Assembly: GCA_943736015.1 (NCBI GenBank) | Contig: OX031057.1 | Location: forward strand, 39,146,501 to 39,210,500 | Source: Tridacna crocea | Lineage: Eukaryota > Mollusca > Bivalvia > Cardiida > Cardiidae | Direction: 5' to 3' | Length of the DNA: 64,000 bases | Shown: piece by piece, positions 11,491 to 22,800 of the stretch | Layout: each line of letters begins with the position of its first letter | How positions within the stretch are numbered: the first letter of the stretch is position 1 | Program-made: the position numbers and the translations under genes | The notes under the pieces: generated by a model | Databases searched by the model: none | Seen by the model: only the letters and a program-made list of their open reading frames with translations | What the model was told of the DNA's origin: nothing

Positions 11491-11867
11491 GTATTACCTT
11501 TCCCCACAGTGCAATTTCTAAACGATGCCATTTCTTCGGGATATTTCATGAGTCTATACAGGGGCTTGCCTGTAAATGATAATTACCTGTGTACAGCAGC
11601 TAAATATTTAAGTCCCCGATAAAGAAGAATTCGCTTTTTTTTTACCTTTTTTCCCGCTATGTTCAAAATCTGTGTCAATTGTGATCTAGTATTGTTATTA
11701 TTTGAACGGTAAATACTCTTTGCAGGAGAAACTGATTGAGTAATGTAGAAATATTGTTTGAAAAGTAGAAGACAACTTGTAAAAAGATAATGCGCCTGTT
11801 TCAATATTTTATCCTAAACAATCAACAGCAGGGTCGTATTTATACAGTAACAGGCTAAGCGTGTTTG

Positions 11868-11936
11868 GAGAACTTTCTGCCATTTCCATCAAAAGTTTTG
11901 GAATAGTCGAAAATTTGTCATTTGGGAAAGGGTTAA
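11868..11936 (-). mobile_element. MITE right-end fragment
   Basis: TTTGTCATTTGGGAAAGGGT ends it, matching the 36189-36415 subfamily. Confidence 0.5.
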
Positions 11937-12339
11937 TCGTACTTGAGGTAACTGTCAAACACTAAAATGGACAATGTTATATACGCCTCTCTCTTCCAGG
12001 GCACTTCATAATTCTGTATAAAAGATAAGAGTAAATTAGGTACAATTTTGATTTCAGGAAATAAGCTAGAACTAGTACATCTAAAAGTTATGTCAAATAT
12101 AAATCGGATATCAAACAACCCCTAATGTGGATATATCAAAGCTAGTAGGGGGTCTGTGCAAAATAACATTACGTAATACAACACATGTGTCCGATAAGGC
12201 GGCTTATCGTAACTATCAGATTCGGCTATCATCGGATATCTCCGTCACAATCTGAACATACGCGAAATCATCGGGTATTGGAAATCACGCAGTCAGGCCC
12301 AAAAATGGTAGATTATTTCCCTTGATCTTCATTTCTGAC

Positions 12340-13254
12340 CATGGCGCGTAGACAGAGTTCATTCCAGTCCTTACCACTGCCAAGGAGGGCATCATAAGCT
12401 ATCATAGGGGCGTCATGACCGCTACCTCCACCATAGCCGTCGTAACTGATGGACCTGTAGAACTCGTCCCTCTCATATAACCCGTAGGACTTCGGAAATG
12501 TAGGCTTCGATTTGCCATCAGTTATTCCTCTTTTCTCCAGGTATGCATACCACTTCTCTTCAAAATAATCCATTGCAGACCAGCTTTCTTGTACATCTAT
12601 CCCACTTTCCGTCACATACTTTTTAGCGACTTCTAGTGTTTTCATAAGACCTTTTCCCCACGCCTCAATCGGCATACCTTGTACAGCATACGAAGTAAAT
12701 AAAGCTGATGCCAGGGATCCAAGATATCCTGTGGGATGACTGTGAGTCAATCTCCCAGATTCTACACTCACTTCTACCAAGTCTGTTTGAAGCTCTTTGG
12801 TTGGATAGAGCAGCCCTATACACATCGATCGCATGGCGGCACCACTTCCACCAGCTTTTGGGTCAAATGGAACAGCCAGTCGTTGTTTGTTCTGTATTGC
12901 ACGTGACAGATGATCACATGCTTTCAAACACATGTTTCCAGGATGCCGTTGGTTCATGTCCTTCGATCTTAATTGATCCACATAATTTTTTGCTAACTTT
13001 ATATATAACTTTTGTTTATCGTCATTCGCGCCATGTTTTATTAAAGCCTCCGCTGTCGCCTTGTGCAATAAGGTGTCATCACTAACCGGCCATTTTTCCC
13101 TTGTAATAAAAAGTTTGTTGATACTTCCAGCTACATTTTGAAGCTCTTCGTACATGGTGATTCCCGACATGCAAAACTCCCATCGGCCTTTCCTGTACCC
13201 AATAGCATCACCGACCGCACTTAGCACAATTGATGCTTGGTATCGCTCCTCCAT
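12340..13254 (-). CDS. ADPRH: ADP-ribosylarginine hydrolase (ARH1-like), 5' exon
   Basis: This exon encodes the N-terminal 305 residues of an ADP-ribosylglycohydrolase. ARH1 removes ADP-ribose from arginine side chains in a Mg2+-dependent reaction in the cytosol. Visible are an N-terminus of the MEERYQASIVLSAVGDAIGY type, the first metal-binding motif SDDT (58-61), GGSGAAMRSMCIGLLYP, SVESGRLTHSHPTGYLG and SGHDAPMIAYDALL. The frame runs on to 12313, but a donor (GTCAGA) follows Met305, exactly where relatives continue with HGGDSDS, so the last eight codons are intron. The start agrees with the family N-terminus. The gene is transcribed away from EEFSEC, about 310 bp from its start codon. Confidence 0.92.
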
Positions 13255-13563
13255 GGCTTCTTATTTCTTAGACTTGAATACACAAAGTCGAAACCGAAAG
13301 TAAAAAAGTAAGAATCACTTTAGAAATGGTTTTCCAAAAATAGAATAGATCTACTTTGCTCACAAATTTAAGCCACCATTTAAACACAGATTGCATAAAT
13401 TGGTAGGTTTCCAGGTTTAACATGAAAATGCCAGTTAAGTTTTTGTTCTTACGCATCAGCTAAAAACTACTGCGAACATTCAAACACCTACATCCCTGAT
13501 CCGTTAAGAATGTACGCTAAATTTTATTCACTACCTTGTATCTATTGTCACGTGATATCCAAG
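13255..13563. promoter_or_regulatory. Shared head-to-head promoter region ADPRH / EEFSEC
   Basis: Only 309 bp separate the two start codons, so this interval must hold both promoters and 5' leaders. The CAAGATGGCGGAC at 13559-13571 overlaps the EEFSEC start codon and resembles the YY1 motif found at many housekeeping starts. CACGTG at 13549-13554 is an E-box. I see no clear TATA box placed for either gene. Confidence 0.6.
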
Positions 13564-13849
13564 ATGGCGGACGTCATGTTCAACTTCAACGTTGGAGTGT
13601 TAGGACACGTTGACAGTGGAAAGACGAGCTTGTCTAAAGCTCTCAGCACGACTGCTAGTACAGCAAGCTTTGATAAAAATCCACAGAGCAAAGAACGAGG
13701 AATCACCCTCGACTTAGGCTTTTCTTCCTTCCAAGTTGATGTACCTTCGGATCTTTGGACGGATCAAAGTGGTGATAGTAGCAGGGTTGTGCAGTATACG
13801 CTCGTTGATTGTCCTGGTCATGCATCGCTAATCAAAACCATCATCGGCG
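13564..13849 (+). CDS. EEFSEC: eEFSEC exon 1 (G1-G3 of GTPase domain)
   Basis: The exon is 286 nt and ends one base into the second Gly codon of IIGG, followed by the donor GTACGAAG. The reading frame stays open past the donor to 13935, but that extension has no family similarity and is intron. Confidence 0.95.
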
Positions 13850-16800
13850 GTACGAAGTTTTTGGACTTACTTAAGATCACCTATTTGAAACCAACTGCCA
13901 CTTTTCATCAACTCCTTCGAGCAGTTTCACTCTGAATGTTTGTGATCAACAATTTTGTCCATTTTGTGATCCAGAGTTTGCGCAAGTCCTATTGAAAAGC
14001 CTGAGCATTACTTTTCATTTTTATGTTCTTTGAGTATATAGCGTCTTGTACGTCCCATCGTAGTTTCCTTTAGCAAACTGTAACATTGAATTTTGTCGCT
14101 GTTGGATAACAAATTTGTATACTTTTTTTTAACTCTTTACCAAGCAACAAAATTGTACACTAGTCAAAATTGAAAGGACTTGCAGTTTTAGACAAAATAA
14201 AAGTGGCTGAAAAATTGAAATTTGTTTTGGGGAGGGTAGAAAACATTGTGGGGAAAGTAGAAATGCCGGTTTTTAGTATTTTTTCCTTTTCCCACAATAT
14301 TTTCAAAGGGCTTCTTTCTAAAGGTCATAAAAAGCCGGGATTGTGTAGTGAAGAATTAAATGAACTTGTGCACTAAAACATACATGAGAAGTAATATAAA
14401 TAAATATATATGAGCGCGGTTCAAAGTTTCTCATCAATTTTGTGATCGTCACATGTTTCTCTAAAAATAGTCGATAAGAGTGTACGCGAAAAATATTGAA
14501 TTTTATAAAAAAAAAAAACCATCTGTTTCCACTGAAAATTGATTTATTATAAGAAGTTATCGTTTGTTTGAATGACCAATGTTATTAAATTTCTTTTTGA
14601 TACGAGTTATTTGCATGTGAAGCCATAAATCTGAAGAGGAAATTTATGTAAACCCCCACCTTCCGAGAAAGACATCGTAATGGAGGTAAGTTTACTCTTA
14701 TCGATATAAAGCCTAAGTTGCATTTCTGATTAGAAAGAGGTTTTCAAAACACAATGTTGCAAACCTAGCTTTGTTTCCATATCAGTTTATTTTTATTCTC
14801 ATCCTTAAATGCAGCTTTGTAGGCCTATGGCCGCATCAACAAGTGATCACTACGAAATGCGAAAATAAAAAAAAAAGGTTAGCTAGGCCTAGATCTATTA
14901 GAAAACAACTCCCGGAAATGTTGATGTTAGGTTGTTTAAACCATAATATATGGAAGATGTACCTGCTATTTACTTTTTTCTTGAGTCTGCCAATGTAACG
15001 AGGGCGATGTTAAGAACTGAATTATCAAAATAAACTACATGTACCTTAAACTTTCCAAATTCTTTACGTAAGCATGGGTAGCGCAGTCGGTTACGCTGCC
15101 TACCCACATTCGTTTCTTTACATTTTGAGATCTGACTGTAAGATCGAGGCGCATCCATTACCAGTTACATTTTCTTCTTCTGGTCTCCCTTTTTTTCCCA
15201 TGTAAAAATGTTATTTACTTTTTTCCCTCGACAATATTTTGTTTGTGGTATTCTGATCCAACCCATTATTTCAACCCTGATGTCTATTTCTTCCTTCAGG
15301 ACATAGAGAGGTACCTTGGACGGACACCAATCAGCACACCGTTTGGTTCCTAAGATGGCTCATTATCGCGTGCCATTGATATTTCCGATGTGGAAGATGA
15401 CGAAGATCCTTATATCAAGATCAATGGACGGGTTTTACAGTTTATCCAAGAACTAGGTCAATGTGATTGTACTGAGGCTAATATTGAGGACCTGAGTGAC
15501 CAGGTTCCGAGCAGCGGTAACCCAGTCGATTGCGTACAGGACTTGAGGACAGGGAGTCGTGAGTTCGACCAACGGATTGGCCAATTTCTTTCCGTCTCAA
15601 ATAATTTTGAAAACGGTGTTAAACACCCTTCAATCAATCAATTAATTAGTGACAGGGAAGACGGGAGAAATGGAGATTCAGAGAAAGGTGATCCGACCGC
15701 CAGTAACAACAGTCAAGAGATGTTAGATCTGGGTCACAGCGGAAATTTTTTAATGAAGATGAGGAGTTTTGAAGAGAGATGGTGTAAGCGTAATTGAACT
15801 GTCCGTCAAAATTCACAAAGACAGGCATGATCGACCACATATAAAATATGCGCGAAATGGAGAAAAATGATAAAGACATGTATGTAATACGAACTTTGAT
15901 GGACTTTGATATAGAAAAACCAACAAAAGGAGAGAAAAGGAAGAGAAATAGGAAGAAGTTTATGTTTGGGGGAAATGCTTGTGTAGGACATTTCTTATGG
16001 TTCTGTTTGCCATTTGACGAAGGCGACTCAAAAATTTAATGCAGCTGAGCACATGGACAAAAATGGACCTGGTGTGCGAACACATGGAAACACTGGAAAA
16101 AGAGTTCACATCCCCATAGTGTTTGAAGACATTAGAGCAGCTGTTCAGTTCACTGTGAACTATGCAAACGCGTATGGTCTTCCTCAGCCAGCTGCACCTC
16201 GGGGTACTGATAATACTCCACCCACATATCTTAACTGTGAGAAAACAAGAAAGTCAGTACATAAGGAGTATGTAGATTCCCTCTCTGAATTTACAAAGAT
16301 ATGGTGGAGCTAAGTGCCACACATTCGTATAGCAACACCAAACGACTTAAACACATTTTTTCCCGTTCTCTTTGTAACTGATGCGTTCAGTTCCGTTTAC
16401 ATTGTGTACTCCAGAAACAAAGGGGCTCATTTGACTATTTAAGATAATTTATATGGCACACGTAGTTAACAAAATATTTAACCCTACATCGTTTGTCGAG
16501 TTTTCCTATGCAAAAGTTTGACGACCATGGCAAGACTGTTTAAAAAAAATGTAGGAAAAGGAGAAAATACTTATGACCAGTATTTTCTCCTTTTCCAACA
16601 ACCTTGCATGTCCTTTTTATGACAAATCTCATCATTCGGGATATATCCAGTTTGTCGTCTGAAAACGCTTTCAATTTGGTACAGTCTAAGATATTGTCAC
16701 CTGATATATGCATGCACTTTACAGATAAATATTTAGCAAGCTCTTTGGCCTGAATCTTCTCTAAAGACTTTTTAAAAGTTCGTATTACATGTATTTGTGT

Positions 16801-19800
16801 TTATTTTGATAGTTTTGACAACCGATCTTTAGATGTTCATCATTATCTAGCAGATGCTAGCTTTGAAAGACCAAAAGATAGGACATCAATATTTTAGGGA
16901 TGCTGATATGTTTTCTTTTTTGTGTATTTAATACACCCATACTTTAATACGTACATGTATCAATCTTTATACATTTTTAAGGAACACACAATAGAAGGGT
17001 TTGTTAGAGAGACGTTTTAACATTCTTTGATGTGCTTGAACAAAAGATGGATTTGCGCTTTGGTTCCCATTTGTAGACCAAGATCAGGGTGCAATTATAT
17101 GTATGCTATTTTCTCTACATTCTCCATGATTTCATGCTATTGTGCAGCAGCAAAGGAATGACACTGTTTCACTATCTCTTTGCGCTTTCATTTCAAAAAT
17201 GAGCACGGCATTCCAACAATTCTTTTTACCGAAAGACAAAATTTCAGACTGGTTCAAAATGAAATCATTTGCAGAGGACAAATAAATAAAGACTGTCTTT
17301 GTAGGGTAGAAAATATTGTGAGAAAAAGAAAACACGCCGGTTACTAGATTTTCTCATTTTCAAAAGTCTGTTTCTTTGGGGGTCGTTAAAACTCGGGGTT
17401 GAGTGGTAGAGTTTTAACAGCATTATAAATAGATCGATAAGTTTATACATGTCTTTTATGTGATTCAGTCTACTATAAACCTAGTAGTGAAACTGCACCC
17501 TGCTGTGGCAAAGGCGGGTCTGATGCATCTATGCCATGCATTATATCACGCGAATCAACACAAAATTAGGGATCTATACAACCCATATTGTCATAGAAGT
17601 GGCTCAATAATCCTGAGGTAGAATAGTCATTGAACATGCTAAAAATTTACAAAAAATACCCCGAAAGGTCGACGCAGTTAATTTTCCACACTTCGTGCAG
17701 GCTGGTACGGTGGCACAAAAGTGACATGGAAGATATATTTTATACTACGTGCGCACGTAATAGTTATTACGTGCCCACGTAATAGTTAATACGTGCGCAC
17801 GCAATAGTATTACGTGCGCACGTATTAGTTAATACGTGCGCACGTATTAGCTACTGCGTGCGCACGTAATACTATTGCGTGCGCACGTATTAGTTATTAC
17901 GTGCCCACGTATTAGTTAATACGTGCGCACGCAATAGTATTACGTGCGCACGCAGTAGCTAATACGTGCGCACGTATTAACTAATACGTGCGCACGTAAT
18001 ACTATTGCGTGCGCACGTATTAGCTAATACGTGCGCACGTATTAACTAATACGTGCGCACGTAATAACTATTACGTGCGCACGTATTAATCGACCAATCA
18101 GACCTCTACCCCTATGATGTCACTCTGGTAAACAAATATCAGTCGCGCTGCATTTTCACCATGCCTCGAGTAAATTATTGTGTTCCTTTGTGTACTGCCG
18201 AATCTAAAGGTAACCTACCTTTTTATCGGCTTCCCAAGAAAGGAACGGGTGAAAGATAGACTTGGATAAGGCTGATTCGGAACGAAAACTTGCGAACTGA
18301 GTCTCAATGGACCAGCGTGTGCAGTCTCCACTTTGTTAATGGACGCAAGACATATGATGACTCTTGTCCTACAATCTTTCCATGGTCGCAAGATTGGGAG
18401 AAAGTAATGTACACGTATAACAACAGATCTGACCCTGCAAGACCGAAATTCAGATCATTCAAAATGGTTCAGCCTCAGTCTTACAGGAAAAGACAGAAAA
18501 CTGGTGAAGACGGAAGTACAGCAAGAGAAAAGAGGATGAGAAAAAGACTTTGATACACAGGTATACCATATTCTTTTAAATCAATAGATGCAAATGGATG
18601 CATATTTTGGACAATAACCAACCAATCATTTTTTTTTTACCAAACGAGCCCGACTTTAAAACGACCATGTGAAAGAAACATTTTGAAAAGATTATAGTAA
18701 CCAACAAATTTTCCTTAACCCACAATGTTTTCATACCTGTCAGTGACAAATATGTCATCGGCAAAGTTGGATGTGTCAAATATTGTCTGTTGTTTGGTCA
18801 AGGGTTAAAATCACAACCCACAACTTACTAAGATTAAAGTTCAATCAAACAAACTAACAGCAAATCAGCTTAGTTCTTTACCAAACAACAAAGTTTTTAA
18901 ATGGACCACATTCAAAGCATTTGCAGACAACACATCATACCAAATGATGATTTATGTTGCCACTCCTATAGAAAACATTGTGAGAAAAGGAGAAAATGCT
19001 GTTTAACAGCATTTCTCCTTTTCCCATCTGGTTTTCAAAATGCTTCTTCCATATGGTTGTTAAGAGCTGGTATTGGCTTAACTCTTTACCACACAATCCT
19101 ACCTTGTAACAACCCAACGAAGGCATGGGCGGCTCCAGAGTGGGGGACTGGGGGTCCGGACACCCCTGGAATTTTGGCAATAATGCGGTTGCCGGATTCG
19201 TGAAATGGTACTGGTTTGATATTGCACAGCATTTATGTAAAATACAGCCATAACTTTAAAAAAGAAAGGTTCTAAATGTGGAGACTTCCTCATGGTTAGA
19301 ACTGGAAACGTTGACTTTTCTTGTAAACGGCTTACATCCACTGAAATCCGTAAACCAAAGTATCATATAATAAGACAAGTGTGTTTTCGGTGGGACCCCC
19401 CCTGAGAAAGATATCTGGATCCGCGCTTGGAAGGGGTGTTGTCGAAAGATTTTGAATGCTGGTTACCGGCATAATTATTCTCCTTTTCCCAAAAGGTTTT
19501 CCACCTTTCCCAAAACAATTTTGATTTTTTAGTTACCTTTAATTTGTCATCTGCAAGTGCTTTGAATTAGGACTAGTTTAAAGAGGGTAGTCCACTGGCC
19601 TAACATTGAAAGGATTCAGTCTGTCTCTTGCTATTTCACAATATTTTGTCTAAAATATTACCCTTGATCTTGATGGTGTAGTTTACTTGATTGAAGGATT
19701 GTTTAACTGGTATCACATATTCATGTATTTCCTGGGTTTCTGTAGTACAAGGCTGGTGCCCTGAAGTGTCTTGCCCAGGACACTCCAATAAAAAACATAG

Positions 19801-22800
19801 TGTATCCAGTGACGCTTTAACTCGGAGCCTCCACTATCTTTTGGTCCACATGAAGGTGTAATTTTTTCTTTTCATACTGTATTGTCTATTTCAGGCAAAT
19901 ATCAGTACCTTAAATGTGGAGAGAACATCATATACAGTAAGCTTGGATGAATCTACAATCGCAGATGAAAATCATTTGTTGTTAGAGACAGTCGGACAAC
20001 CAAATGCTCAGGTTATAATATTGTCTTTTTCTTAACTCTTTACCAGGCAAGAAATTTTTATGAAAGAGTCTGTAAATAACAGTTAAAATGTTACACAAAA
20101 TATGCATCTTGTAGGGTTGAAAACTTTGTGGTTACTGGTACAAGTATTTTTGTCTTTTCCCAAAGTTAACTTTAAATTGTCAATGTTTTAAGATTTAGAA
20201 TAAATTTTGTAACATTTATAACCCATGATGTTATCTTGCATTGTGGTTGAGAAAAACTGGCAAGACTGTAGCATAGCATTTCAGAGCCCTAGCATCGTAC
20301 AAAGTTTTAGTTTTGGTTGCAGATTACAAATGTTATCAAAAGTATGAAGTTTGTTTCTCCTACAGGAGAAAGAAGTATGGAAAAAGGAGGAAATACAGAA
20401 CACAAGCATTTTCTCCCTTTTTCACTCCTCAGTTTTTGATAGGTTCATAAAAGACCTGCATTCTTTGCTTTGGCAAGATGAACAAATACCTAAAAAAACA
20501 GCTGGTTAACCCTTTACCCCATAAGGCATTTCTGTGGTATCTCTAATTGACCCTAAATAACAACAAGGATGAAGCCGTTTCTTATGTGTATATGTTACCT
20601 TTTGACAGCATAGAAAACATTGTGACAAAAGGTGAAATTGCTTGTCACGAGCAATTTCACCTTTTGCCACAATGTTTTCCATAGGCTCCTGCAAGCAATG
20701 AGTAGAAATGAGTATCTATGGAGTAAAGGGTTAAGGAACAAAATCAAGTCAAAAAGACTTGTGCCTTTAAGACTATTATATTCCAAATCATAATTTTGTA
20801 TTTCAGGAAAAAGCCTGCAAAAACCAAAAGGGTAGTACGGTAATAGTAAAAGACAAACTTCAACAGCTGCTCCAAAATATTCTAAACAAATTATCCTCCC
20901 AAGATTCTGACCCCGATCCAAACAGTATAAGGGAATTACAAGCCCTGCTGATTGTTGTGACCAAATTGCTTATGAATGTGGAAGAGCAGTTGGACTGTGT
21001 GGTTGAGTTAAGACATTATGACAGATTTTTCCTAAAAAGGTTTGAGGGAAGTGATTCGGACATTAGGTTTTTGGACAGGATTTTACTCCTACCAGGCTTT
21101 GATGACATTCTATCATAATATGCTGGAGCAGGAGGCAAAATGTTTACAGTACTGGGGCGCAAATAACTCAACCACTAAAGATGGAGACAGTTTGAAATGT
21201 GGCAGAAAGAGAACACTTATTCCAATGGATGAAATGTTCATGACCCTAGTGAAACTAAGGCAAGGCTCTGCCAACTTGGATCTGGCAGAGAGGTTTGGTA
21301 TTAGTGAAATCCATGTGTCACGCATATTTATTACATGGGTGAACTTTATGCACAGTGTCTTGTGTAGTTTAGACATTTGGATGTCAAGGGGAAAAATAAG
21401 GCGTAACAGTCCAAATATATTCAAGGAAATTTACCAGGATGTACAGATTATAATTGACTGTACAGAAATATCACTGGAAAGACCATCTGACTTTGAAGTA
21501 CAGGCAGCAACTTACTCCACGTACAAGAGTTGCAACACGTTGAAAGACCTCATTGGTATAAGTCCAAATGGAATTCCGACATTCGTTTCAGATCTTTTCG
21601 AAGGGATTATTTCTGACAATCAGATAATTTTTGATAGTGGATTGGTTGAAAAACTTCAGGAGGGAGATGCCATCATGGCAGACCGTGGATTTACAGGACG
21701 GGAGTCTCTTGCAAAACATAAAATTAGACTTGTAACGCCACATTTCTTGAGCAATAAAGACCAAATGCAAATACAGAATCTTGTTGAATCTGTTTCTATT
21801 GCTCGTGTCAGAATTCATGTTGAAAGGCTCACGGGGCGCTTGAAGCAGTGGGTCATTTTGTCTTCTAAAGTGCCTATCACTTTTTGGAAGCACATTAATC
21901 ACATCTTCCAGTTGTGTGTAATGTTGGTTTTATTTTGGCCCCCATTAGTAGATAAGGACTCTGAGTAAATTGATGAGTGAGTGCAGAACCATTCTAAGTG
22001 CCTATACATGTACATTGTATAGGCACTTAGAATGGTATTGAACTCATCCAACAAAATGGTGATGATACACGTACTTTTCAACAGAATTATGAATGCAGAG
22101 CAGTCATTATTTAACAAAGTGAACTTGTCATCTGCAGATACAATTTTGACAAAGGTCTGAAATTTTGTCGTCTGGTAAAGATTTGAACCTTTATCCTGCA
22201 ATGCCAACTGTCAACTCCTCTTGGAAATAATGCATTTGAAAACTTTTAAGTTTTAATTAACCCTTTCCCAAACAAGCTCTGGTTTTTACTTGTCTGCCAT
22301 ACAAATCTTTTGAAAATACTGTGGGAAAGGAGAAATTGCTTGTAATGAGTGAAACTTAAAATTATCGTCTGCAAGCCCTTTCAATTGAGAAGAGTCTAAA
22401 ATTTGTCGTTTGGGACAGGGTTAATAATTAATCTTTCTGTGCAAATGTGTTCCATTTTTACCCACGTATTACTTGTCAGTAAAACAAATGTTAGCTATTA
22501 AAGGTTTCTCTGGAAAAGGGAAAAGCATCCACTTTCATAAATCTGACTGCAGGCTAACCAGAGTCTAAATTTTTCACTTACATTTTATTTCCATTTTCAT
22601 CAGGACAAATGTTTTGAAGAAGTAACAATTACTAAATTTCAAAATTTTTTATTAAAATGGCACATTTTATAAACATGGTGAGTAAGTGTTGTGAATTTCA
22701 ATCTATTACCACACAGTCCTGAATTAAGCATTTCACTATAAAAAAACTTTTGAAAACATTGTGGAAAGATAGAAAAAGTGCTGGTAACCAGCATTTTCTC

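Larger units (their letters stand above)
8422..12339 (-). other. ADPRH: ADPRH intron
   Basis: The stretch contains no supported gene. It holds MITE fragments (9655-9798, 9868-10067, 11274-11490, 11868-11936), two copies of an A-rich AAAAAAAAGTTAGGTCA motif (about 8634 and 8842) and GACTGCAC-type repeat fragments near 9175-9200 and 9440-9490. In 10068-11273 I see only AT-rich unique sequence. Confidence 0.6.
18161..21968 (+). pseudogene. THAP-domain DDE transposase gene, broken
   Basis: Exon 1 (18161-18560) encodes a THAP zinc finger: CVPLC, CSLHF and a C-terminal FPW are visible. TAG interrupts it at 18257, and a TGA lies before the donor. Exon 2 (19895-20011) is a 39-codon linker in phase 0. 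Exon 3 (20807-21968) encodes a coiled region and LKRFEGSDSDIRF. A five-T run at 21068-21072 then shifts the frame, and the open part from 21042 carries WTGFYSYQALMTFY. That is followed by a helix-turn-helix (DLAERFGISEIHVSRIF) and a DDE_Tnp_4-like core: IIDCTEI, YSTYKSCNTLKDLIGISPNG, ADRGFTG and the acidic VERLTGRLKQW. The enzyme would cut and join transposon ends in the nucleus. One of the breaks could be an assembly error, but not all. Confidence 0.82.

Noticed and set aside
12313-12339. Eight C-terminal codons of the ADPRH 5' exon as the true protein end
   Set aside because: The enzyme would lack its second metal-binding motif; a donor lies at this point.
13850-13935. Extension of EEFSEC exon 1 to the stop at 13935
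   Set aside because: The donor at 13850 joins exactly to exon 2 in the conserved IIGGAQ segment; the extension has no similarity.
15069-15108. tRNA-like GGTAGCGCAGTCGGTTA
   Set aside because: Only a box A-like piece in a small inverted repeat; no box B.
17748-18090. CRISPR-like regular repeats
   Set aside because: Units are contiguous 22-bp palindromes without unique spacers, inverted at the far end of a transposon in a eukaryotic genome.
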